16,075 bases of DNA from Fibrobacteraceae bacterium (GTDB taxonomy: Bacteria; Fibrobacterota; Fibrobacteria; Fibrobacterales; Fibrobacteraceae), in assembly GCA_021443045.1 (NCBI GenBank), contig JABUUT010000008.1, positions 4,462 to 20,536 on the forward strand, written 5' to 3'. A program made the position numbers and the translations under genes. The notes below the pieces were generated by a model. It saw nothing but the letters and a program-made list of their open reading frames with translations. It did not search any database and was not told where the DNA came from. This document shows, piece by piece, positions 1 to 5,369 of the stretch. Within the stretch, counting starts at the first letter, position 1; every line of letters begins with the position of its first letter.

Positions 1-239
1 TAGACGAAAGACGAAAGATGGGGTCATCCTGGAGCCGTTAGGTGATAGGATCCAGTGAACCCTAGCTGTCCTTCGGACAGTTCCGCCTTAGGCTCGGTCA
101 TGCCCGTGCAAGCACGGTCGCGACTCTCGTCCTTGGGCGTAATCGTGCCAAGGCACTCCAGGGTGACAACTCGCTACTGATAACTAACCAGAAACCACTT
201 CTTTCGTCTATCGTCTATAGCGCAGCGTTCTTTCGTCTA
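1..239. repeat. Intergenic inverted-repeat element flanked by TAGACGAAAG arms
   Basis: The left end (1-17) reads TAGACGAAAGACGAAAG. At 201-210 and again at 230-239 the reverse complement core CTTTCGTCTA / TTTCGTCTA occurs, so a roughly 240-bp block is bounded by inverted short repeats. The arms also repeat internally in tandem (GACGAAAG twice on the left, TCGTCTA three times on the right). No open reading frame of note lies inside. Further right, ACTGATAAC occurs at 176-184 and recurs as CTGATAAC at 261-268. The layout suits a small non-autonomous dispersed repeat or a decayed palindromic element downstream of the exporter gene. I recall similar GACGAAAG-type strings in Fibrobacter intergenic regions but cannot verify that here. 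The left boundary may continue outside the window. Confidence 0.5.
23..167. other. Predicted multi-arm hairpin structure
   Basis: GTCATCCTGGAG (23-34) pairs with CTCCAGGGTGAC (156-167), giving a 12-position closing stem with one G-T wobble. Inside are three further perfect hairpins: CTGTCC/GGACAG (66-71 with 75-80, loop TTC), CCGTGC/GCACGG (104-109 with 112-117) and GTGCC/GGCAC (145-149 with 152-156). The last of these shares base 156 with the outer stem. A GGATCC palindrome lies at 48-53. The block could be a structured RNA in the 3' trailer of the leftward exporter gene, or simply the folded core of the surrounding repeat. No T-run follows, so it is not a normal intrinsic terminator on either strand. 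The GTCATCCTG start recurs at 11585-11593. Confidence 0.4.
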
Positions 240-273
240 TTTCTTACCAATCACTGACAACTGATAACAACCA

Positions 274-1599
274 CTAGACAACGGCTTTTGTTTTCCAGCG
301 TCCGCTTCTCCAGCGCCACATGTTGGCTATGGACCTGTAAAATTCATCACAGGCCATGCCCAACCAAAGCCCAACCAAACCTAAGTCTAATACAAATGCC
401 AGAATCAGGGCACTGGCAACCCCTAATGTCCACATCATGCCACTTCCCACAAAGGCCGGAAACTTGGAATCTCCCGCGGCCCGCAGAGAAGTGGTTATAA
501 TCAGGTTTACCGCCTTAAAGGGCTGCACCGCCACATCGCACCAGAGGCAAATGCAACCCAAACGGATCACCTCTGGATTGTCGGTGAACAGCCCTATAAG
601 CTGCGGGCCGGCCAAGGCTACCGCCACGGCGATTAAAAGCCCGCTAACCACCCCGATGCTCAAGGTTTGGTAGGCGCGGCGGTTGGCCTTGGCAAAGTCG
701 TGTGCTCCCACAAGGTGCCCTACCAGAATCTGGTTTCCACTTCCAAAACCTACGCTCAAAATAACAGACAGTGCGGCAAAGTTACCGGCAAAAACTCGGG
801 CTGTCATGGCCGTTGTTCCCACAAACACCACCATGGCCGTAATAAACACCTGAAACAGTTGAAAACTAATAGGTTCTGCGGCTGCCGGAAGCCCTATGCG
901 TAGCCAGTCAGAAATGAGTACTCGGCTACGAATAAAGTCTCTGCGGTGGGTTATGTGCTTAACCTTAAATCGAAGTACCAGCCATAAAATTACAGAAGCG
1001 ATGAACCAAGACAGAGCTGTAGCCAAGGCTACACCGTACACGCCCATTTTGGGAATGCCAAAATAACCTTCCAAAAAGATAATGTTGAGAATGGCGTTGC
1101 TTGCAATGGTAAGGAGGTTTCCGATAAAATTCCACACCGTAATGCCATGGGTGGCTATTAGCGCGGTTAGGGTTGACTGCAGGGCTCTAAAGGCAAAACC
1201 GAATGAAACCACCACCAGAAATTGACGACCATATTCGGCGGGCTCGTCTTTTAAACCCATCCAAAGGGGGATTTGGTTGGATAGCGGGAACACCACCATA
1301 GATAAGGCCAAACCCAGTAGTAAACTACCGAAAATCACCATGGTCTGGGTGGACCCGGCGTGGCTGTTTTGGTTGGCTCCAATATACTGTGAAGCAATGC
1401 TGGCTCCAGATTGGCTAAAGGCCTGTATGGCCGTAAAGAGGGCGGCGAGGATGGGAATCATTGCGCCAACGCCGGCGGCTGCCACTTCTGAAGTGCGGGA
1501 TAGAAACCAACTGTCCATCATGGGTTGGAACATGCCCACAGCGAAGGTCAAAATTAGGGGCCATGAAAGGCTAAAAAGGGAACGGTCTTTAACGTCCAT
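274..1599 (-). CDS. MATE-family multidrug/cation antiporter
   Basis: Inner-membrane exporter of the MATE (NorM/DinF-like) family, which uses Na+ or H+ gradients to expel cationic or drug-like compounds; the substrate cannot be read from the sequence. The 441-aa product has twelve hydrophobic segments in two six-helix halves. The first helix carries the typical MATE start (SLFSLSWPLILT) and the second half begins with the family's GLPAAAEPISFQ stretch; length is normal for the family. The frame extends 7 codons further to a TTG at 1618-1620. I chose the ATG at 1597-1599 because AAGGA lies 7 nt upstream of it. It is transcribed leftwards, about 100 nt downstream of the DegT aminotransferase gene, so the two may be cotranscribed, though nothing links them functionally. 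No clear sigma-70 promoter was found just upstream. Confidence 0.9.
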   Translation of the reverse strand: MDVKDRSLFSLSWPLILTFAVGMFQPMMDSWFLSRTSEVAAAGVGAMIPILAALFTAIQAFSQSGASIASQYIGANQNSHAGSTQTMVIFGSLLLGLALSMVVFPLSNQIPLWMGLKDEPAEYGRQFLVVVSFGFAFRALQSTLTALIATHGITVWNFIGNLLTIASNAILNIIFLEGYFGIPKMGVYGVALATALSWFIASVILWLVLRFKVKHITHRRDFIRSRVLISDWLRIGLPAAAEPISFQLFQVFITAMVVFVGTTAMTARVFAGNFAALSVILSVGFGSGNQILVGHLVGAHDFAKANRRAYQTLSIGVVSGLLIAVAVALAGPQLIGLFTDNPEVIRLGCICLWCDVAVQPFKAVNLIITTSLRAAGDSKFPAFVGSGMMWTLGVASALILAFVLDLGLVGLWLGMACDEFYRSIANMWRWRSGRWKTKAVV

Positions 1600-1680
1600 A
1601 AAAAAATCCTTGCCCCTCAATTTTAGAATTTAAAGTGGCGGTAGGGGAGGGGGAAAAGTCTTTTTTTTTGTTTGCTAAAG

Positions 1681-1700
1681 TGTACAAGATTCTGTGTACA
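1681..1700. promoter_or_regulatory. TGTACA-N8-TGTACA inverted repeat
   Basis: Two copies of the palindromic hexamer TGTACA (1681-1686 and 1695-1700) are separated by 8 nt, making a 20-bp dyad 1 nt beyond the aminotransferase stop codon and about 80 nt upstream of the exporter start. It could be an operator for the exporter gene, or a 3' hairpin of the aminotransferase mRNA. No T-run follows it on the minus strand, so it is a poor intrinsic terminator. Function is unknown. Confidence 0.3.
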
Positions 1701-1701
1701 G

Positions 1702-2820
1702 CTATGCTATGGAATTTATTTTTTCGATGATGGATTGCACGTCGGTAAAGGCACAAAAAGGCAGGCTAATAACCTTTTGGGAAATTTGCTGGGAGTTATT
1801 CTCTTGTGTTGGGTGAGTTAAATGTGCAAAGCAAGGTTGCTTGTGTAAGGGCATGGGGTAGTGGATGCAGTAGGGAATTTCTGCTTTTGTTAAAATTTGA
1901 ATAAAACGTTCCCGATTTTCTGCTAAAAGGGTGTATTGGGCGTAGGTACTGACGTTTCCATCAATAATATGCTGTGGTGTCACTTTTACACCCTTCCAAT
2001 TCATAAAAAAGTCATCGTAGATTTTGGCTTTTTTATACCGCATGGAAAATTCTTCCTCCAGGTGGCGCAGCTTAATGCGTAGCACTGCTGCCTGCAAGGC
2101 GTCTAGACGGCTGTTGAAACCTACTGATTGGTGCAGGTATCTGGAACGGCTTCCGTGGTTGGCCAATTCTCTTGCCTTTTGAGCTAAATGGGGGTTGGAG
2201 GTAAAAATGGCTCCTCCATCACCGTAGCAACCAAGGGGCTTGGTTGGATAAAAACTGGTAATGGCCATGTCGCCAAAGGTGCAGGCATATTGTTTTTTTT
2301 CCTGGCTGTTTTTTTGGGTGGCGCCAAAGGCTTGGGCGGAATCTTCTAAAATCCAGAGGCCATATTGTTGCGCAACCTTTCTAAGCTCCTGGTAGGGAGC
2401 ACATTCTCCAAATAAATCCACCGCAATAATCCCCTTTGTTTTAGGGGTCACCCGTTTGGCTATTTCTGAAGGGTCTATTAAAAGGGTGTTTGGGTTAATA
2501 TCGGCAAAAATGGGTGTTGCTCCCAATTGGGCCACGCATTCTGCTGGGGCGATAAAGGTAAAGTCGGGAACGATAACTTGGTCCCCTGGTTGCAAATTTA
2601 GGGCTGATAGGCTAATGGTCAGGGCGTCCGTTCCGCTACCGCAGGTCACCGCAAAAAAATCCTGTTTGTCGCAAGAAAGAGCCAATTCTTCTTCTAGAGC
2701 TTCAACTTGGGGGCCCCCAATGTAGATTCCGCTGTCCAGAACTTGCTGTTCAGCCTTTTGCAGCTCTTCTTTATAGGCTATTCTTTGGGATTTTAGGTCA
2801 ATGAAGGGAATCACCACCAT
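1702..2820 (-). CDS. DegT/DnrJ/EryC1/StrS family PLP-dependent sugar aminotransferase
   Basis: Cytosolic fold-type I aminotransferase of the DegT family, which transfers an amino group (usually from glutamate) to a nucleotide-linked keto-sugar for surface polysaccharide or glycan synthesis. The 372-aa product is full length. It opens with PFIDLKSQ and LDSGIYIGGPQVEALEEELA, as in WbpE/WlbC-type enzymes. The cofactor loop GSGTDAL is at 61-67, the pyridine-binding Asp is in ILEDSAQAFGA (about D160), and the Schiff-base lysine is in SFYPTKPLG (about K194). HGSRSRY and GFNSRLDALQAAVL follow, as usual. The ATG at 2818-2820 is used; no convincing Shine-Dalgarno precedes it, and GTG codons at positions 2 and 3 are alternatives. 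No other sugar-nucleotide genes are nearby, so its substrate is open. It diverges from rpsT across 100 nt. Confidence 0.9.
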   Translation of the reverse strand: MVVIPFIDLKSQRIAYKEELQKAEQQVLDSGIYIGGPQVEALEEELALSCDKQDFFAVTCGSGTDALTISLSALNLQPGDQVIVPDFTFIAPAECVAQLGATPIFADINPNTLLIDPSEIAKRVTPKTKGIIAVDLFGECAPYQELRKVAQQYGLWILEDSAQAFGATQKNSQEKKQYACTFGDMAITSFYPTKPLGCYGDGGAIFTSNPHLAQKARELANHGSRSRYLHQSVGFNSRLDALQAAVLRIKLRHLEEEFSMRYKKAKIYDDFFMNWKGVKVTPQHIIDGNVSTYAQYTLLAENRERFIQILTKAEIPYCIHYPMPLHKQPCFAHLTHPTQENNSQQISQKVISLPFCAFTDVQSIIEKINSIA

Positions 2821-2847
2821 AATTTAGCAAGAATAATCCCGTTCCCC

Positions 2848-2876
2848 TTGAAAAAAATGAATTTTTTTTCTATCAT
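2848..2876 (+). promoter_or_regulatory. Sigma-70-type promoter of rpsT
   Basis: A -35 box TTGAAA (2848-2853) is followed by a 17-nt AT-rich spacer and a -10 box TATCAT (2871-2876), close to consensus. Transcription would start near 2883, giving a leader of about 38 nt before the GTG start of rpsT. The spacer contains the 16-mer AAAAAAATGAATTTTT (2851-2866), which recurs at 3346-3361. Confidence 0.65.
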
Positions 2877-2920
2877 TGGCGTACAAAATATTTAAACAGG
2901 TTTTTACCCGGAGATTTAAG

Positions 2921-3181
2921 GTGCCACAACATCAATCCTGCAAAAAGCGTTTACGTCAAGCCGCCAAGGCAAATGCTGCTAACCAATCTGTACGTTCTGC
3001 AATCCGTACAAGCCTCAAGGTTATTCGCTCTGCTGCTACAAAGGCTGATGCTCTCAAGGAAATGCCAAACCTTTTCAGCATGCTGGACAAGGCTGCTGCC
3101 AAGAGCCGTGCTGGTTTCAACGCTAACCGCGCTGCAAACTACAAGGCTAAGGTTGCTAAGGTCGTTAACGGTCTCGCTTAA
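2921..3181 (+). CDS. rpsT: 30S ribosomal protein S20
   Basis: Primary 16S rRNA-binding protein of the small subunit. The 86-aa product is rich in Lys, Arg and Ala and entirely helical in character. It shows the family pattern: an N-terminal QSCKKRLRQAAKANAANQ stretch, a central SAIRTSLK helix, and a C-terminal NRAANYKAKVAK stretch. Length is normal for S20 (about 85-90 aa). The frame stays open upstream to a TTG at 2876, but that start lies inside the -10 box and would add 15 residues absent from the family. The GTG at 2921 has GGAGA at 2910-2914, 6 nt upstream, and is the supported start. It is a monocistronic unit with its own promoter and terminator, between the divergent aminotransferase and the mglA operon. 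S20 synthesis is autoregulated in E. coli; nothing in the short leader proves the same here. Confidence 0.95.
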   Translation: MPQHQSCKKRLRQAAKANAANQSVRSAIRTSLKVIRSAATKADALKEMPNLFSMLDKAAAKSRAGFNANRAANYKAKVAKVVNGLA

Positions 3182-3199
3182 TTGGCTCTTTTAGTTTTT

Positions 3200-3235
3200 A
3201 CGAAGCCGGCGCAACAAATTGCGTCGGTGTTTCGT
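3200..3235 (+). other. Hairpin in the rpsT 3' trailer
   Basis: GCCGGCGCAA (3205-3214) pairs with TTGCGTCGGT (3219-3228) over 10 positions with two G-T pairs and a CAAA loop. The flanks ACGAA and TTCGT extend the stem after a small bulge. No T-run follows, so it probably protects the 3' end or aids termination rather than acting as a full terminator. Confidence 0.45.
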
Positions 3236-3259
3236 GTGTCTTGAATAGGGTTCGTTTTC

Positions 3260-3281
3260 AAAGGGCTTGGGCCCTTTTTTT
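3260..3281 (+). terminator. Intrinsic terminator of rpsT
   Basis: AAAGGGC (3260-3266) and GCCCTTT (3271-3277) form a perfect 7-bp stem with a TTGG loop, followed directly by more Ts (T-run 3275-3281). It is a textbook rho-independent terminator about 80 nt after the rpsT stop, and it separates rpsT from the mglA operon. Confidence 0.85.
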
Positions 3282-3507
3282 GTACCTGTTCCGTGGTGTG
3301 GACAGCCTCTTTTGTAAAAATTTTTGCAACATACTGGACTCCTTTAAAAAAATGAATTTTTAGAGGTGACCTCAAAGGTGCCAAACATTTGTTCAACATC
3401 ACTTTTAGCCCCTTTGGGGCATGTAAAAAAGACTTTTTTATACATACATTCTGTTTGCAAGTCGTTGATTTTTGTTAAATTAGAAGAAGCGACACTAAGG
3501 ATTAGAA
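3282..3507. other. Spacer between rpsT terminator and mglA, with small palindromes
   Basis: No convincing gene lies here. Visible are an 11-nt palindrome GAGGTGACCTC (3363-3373), a hairpin GCCCC-TTT-GGGGC (3408-3420) and an AT hairpin AAAAAA-GAC-TTTTTT (3425-3439). There is also a second copy of the 16-mer found in the rpsT promoter (3346-3361). These sit just upstream of the likely mglA promoter and could be regulatory or dispersed-repeat remnants. Confidence 0.4.
3455..3481 (+). promoter_or_regulatory. Possible promoter of the mglA operon
   Basis: TTGCAA (3455-3460) resembles a -35 box. TGT followed by TAAATT (3473-3481) resembles an extended -10 element. The spacer is only 15 nt, so the match is weak. 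A promoter is expected somewhere here, because the operon starts at 3508 after the rpsT terminator. Confidence 0.3.
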
Positions 3508-4461
3508 ATGTCTTCGATTAACTTTGCTACACATGAAATTAGCTGTAAGGTGGTTTATTATGGCCCTGGTCTTAGTGGCAAAACCACCAATTTGCAAGTG
3601 ATACACCAGAAGATGCCGCAAGACAAGCGGACGGACATGGTATCCCTTGCCACTGAGGGCGATCGTACCCTGTTTTTTGACTTTTTGCCTTTAAACCTAG
3701 GTGATATAAAGGGCTTTAAAACCCGATTCCAGTTGTATACCGTTCCCGGTCAGGTTTACTATAACAGCACCCGAAAGTTGGTGCTCCGCGGTGTAGACGG
3801 CATTGTTTTTGTGGCCGACTCCCAGCGTTCCCGTCAGGCTGAAAATTTGGAAAGCCTCCAGAATCTCCGTCAGAACCTTCAGGATTACGGCATGGATCTG
3901 GATGATATGCCTTTTGTTCTCCAGTACAACAAACGGGATATGGATAACGTTTTTACCCTGGATGAAATGAATGCGGAACTGAACCCCCGCAATATTCCGT
4001 TTTTCCCAGCGACGGCCCACAATGGAAAGGGTGTGGTTACAACCCTCAAGACCATTGCCATGCTGGTTATCGAAAAGTTCAACGTAAAGCAAGGCGCCCT
4101 TCGCAAGGCCGCCGAAAATGTGAACAACACTGGTGTTCACAACGTTTCTCTCACAAAAGATGGTGTTTCTGTTCAAAACTCAAAACCAGCGGCCGCAGCT
4201 CCAGCAGCCGCAGAACCAGCTCCTGCGGCATCTCCTTTCCGCATGCCATCTTTTGCTGCAAAACCACAGGCTCCAGCAGCCCCGTCCACGGGTAGCGGTC
4301 CAAGTTTATTCCAGAAGGTTGCTCCTTCTCCATTTGGTCGTCCTCGTGTGCAGCCCCCTGTATCACGTATGCCCACATTTGGCAGAGAATTGAACAATCC
4401 TAATCAAGATAGTTCGGATGATGATATAGAACTTCGTCCTTATGTGCCAAAGAAAAAGTAG
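3508..4461 (+). CDS. mglA: MglA-like Ras-family polarity GTPase with long Ala/Pro-rich tail
   Basis: Cytoplasmic small GTPase of the bacterial MglA family, which sets front-rear polarity and recruits motility or envelope machinery when GTP-bound. Residues 1 to about 195 are the G domain. The P-loop GPGLSGKT is at 19-26, and the MglA-type switch II TVPGQ (78-82) replaces the DxxG of most GTPases. The base-specifying NKRD is at 141-144, and ATAHNGKGV (168-176) is in the G5 position. Arg53, Thr78 and Gln82, known from MglA studies for catalysis and MglB interaction, are present at the same numbering. Residues from about 205 to 317 form an Ala/Pro/Ser-rich, probably disordered tail with a repeated RMPSF/RMPTF motif, an acidic SSDDD patch and a terminal PKKK; M. 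xanthus MglA (about 195 aa) lacks such a tail. The ATG has TAAGGA 8 nt upstream. It is first of five genes, 20 nt before mglB. Confidence 0.92.
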   Translation: MSSINFATHEISCKVVYYGPGLSGKTTNLQVIHQKMPQDKRTDMVSLATEGDRTLFFDFLPLNLGDIKGFKTRFQLYTVPGQVYYNSTRKLVLRGVDGIVFVADSQRSRQAENLESLQNLRQNLQDYGMDLDDMPFVLQYNKRDMDNVFTLDEMNAELNPRNIPFFPATAHNGKGVVTTLKTIAMLVIEKFNVKQGALRKAAENVNNTGVHNVSLTKDGVSVQNSKPAAAAPAAAEPAPAASPFRMPSFAAKPQAPAAPSTGSGPSLFQKVAPSPFGRPRVQPPVSRMPTFGRELNNPNQDSSDDDIELRPYVPKKK

Positions 4462-4481
4462 CTAGTACGGGAAGGTGACTT

Positions 4482-4901
4482 ATGAGTGATTTTACTATTT
4501 ATGCTGATGACGCCAGCAAAGTTCGTCGCTTAATGACGGCCTATCGGGCCAGTGTTAAGGCTAACTACATTGTCCTTTGCCATAGAGATGGTTCCATTAT
4601 TGCTGAAGTGGGTTCTTTAGGCACTGATGCAACGCCACTGGCTGTGCTGAGTACTTCTTCTTTTGATGCAGCCAAGCAAATTGGAATGATGCTGGGTGGT
4701 GAAAATTTCCAGGCGATTTCTTTTTCGGGCGAAAGCATGTCCATCTACATTTCCCCAGTAGACGAAGCGTTGCTTTTGGTTCAGATTTTTCCTGGTTCCC
4801 GCTTGCCCACACGCATTAGTGACTATAACAAGCTGCTTGTAGAAAAACTGGTAGATGCGGTTCCTGCATTTACTCAGAATACAAGTAAATTAATTCGGTA
4901 G
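4482..4901 (+). CDS. mglB: MglB-like roadblock/LC7 protein, GTPase partner
   Basis: Roadblock/LC7-fold protein. MglB dimers act as the GTPase-activating partner of MglA. The 139-aa product shows the family pattern: VLCHRDGSIIAEVGS (about 31-45) as the first strands, an Ala/Thr/Ser-rich helix LAVLSTSSFDAAKQIGMMLGG (about 53-73), and strands FQAISFSGESMSIYISPV and ALLLVQIF. A C-terminal helical extension follows (about 113-139). Its position directly behind mglA with a 20-nt gap, preceded by GAAGGTGA, is the usual mglAB arrangement and supports the pairing. Roadblock proteins are diverse in sequence, so GAP activity is inferred from context. Confidence 0.88.
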   Translation: MSDFTIYADDASKVRRLMTAYRASVKANYIVLCHRDGSIIAEVGSLGTDATPLAVLSTSSFDAAKQIGMMLGGENFQAISFSGESMSIYISPVDEALLLVQIFPGSRLPTRISDYNKLLVEKLVDAVPAFTQNTSKLIR

Positions 4902-4907
4902 GTTTTT

Positions 4908-5369
4908 GTGGCTGGGCTTCCGCCACTTCGTTATTTGCGAAAGACGACGATTGTTATCATTGTCGTCTTTTTGTCTTTTCTGGGTCACCGTTTTTACGAA
5001 GTTGTCCATCACGAAGAAGAGTTTAGGGATGTGGAAAATACGGAACTTTCTGTGGCTCAAAGTTCTGTTTGTCGCCATATTGTGAGCGGTTCCCCTTTTG
5101 GGGTTGATAGCGTTTTTGAAGAAGGAACCCGACTTTACTTTTACTCCACCATAAACAATGCTAATCAGTATGCTGGCGATAGCTTAAGGCATGTGTGGTT
5201 TCATGGCTTGGACACCATTCAAACGGAAGTTTGCAAATTGTCTGGAGACATGTGCTCTTCCATGATTGCTCCGAGTCTGCTAACTCCTGGAGAGTGGAGC
5301 GTTGATTTGGTAGCTGGTAGAAAAATGCTTTCCAGCAAGCAGTTTTTTGTAAATTCTATATCTAGGTGA
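4908..5369 (+). CDS. Membrane-anchored DUF2914-like periplasmic protein
   Basis: The 153-aa product has one N-terminal membrane segment (TTIVIIVVFLSFLG, 13-26) after a short basic cytoplasmic start (RYLRK). A soluble domain follows that should lie in the periplasm. Residues about 54-148 match the pattern I know from DUF2914: an FEEGTRLYFYS strand, a HVWFHG motif (95-100), a conserved paired-strand region with Cys109 and Cys116, then LTPGEWSVDLVAG and a final FFV strand. This is recognition by eye of an uncharacterised family, so no reaction can be given. The GTG start is 6 nt after the mglB stop, with a weak TAGG overlapping that stop. The last 4 nt overlap the next gene (GTGA). In the operon it is the natural candidate to link the cytoplasmic GTPase pair to the outer-membrane proteins, which is inference. 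Confidence 0.75.
   Translation: MAGLPPLRYLRKTTIVIIVVFLSFLGHRFYEVVHHEEEFRDVENTELSVAQSSVCRHIVSGSPFGVDSVFEEGTRLYFYSTINNANQYAGDSLRHVWFHGLDTIQTEVCKLSGDMCSSMIAPSLLTPGEWSVDLVAGRKMLSSKQFFVNSISR

Noticed and set aside
23..167. tRNA-like or known riboswitch identity for the clover-like fold
   Set aside because: There is no anticodon-arm or T-loop consensus (no GGTTCRA), and I recognise no riboswitch core, so it is reported only as a structured repeat.
1600..1620. TTG start 7 codons upstream for the MATE gene
   Set aside because: The AAGGA ribosome site lies within this extension at the right distance from the ATG at 1597-1599.
2876..2920. Upstream extension of rpsT to the TTG at 2876
   Set aside because: The TTG overlaps the -10 box and would precede the expected transcription start. 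S20 proteins begin where the GTG at 2921 begins, and GGAGA supports that GTG.
3178..3402. 74-aa minus-strand open frame in the rpsT-mglA spacer
   Set aside because: It lies antisense across the rpsT terminator, has no ribosome site and shows no family resemblance.
3697..4176. 159-aa minus-strand open frame within mglA
   Set aside because: It is a shadow of the well-conserved GTPase frame and has no independent evidence.
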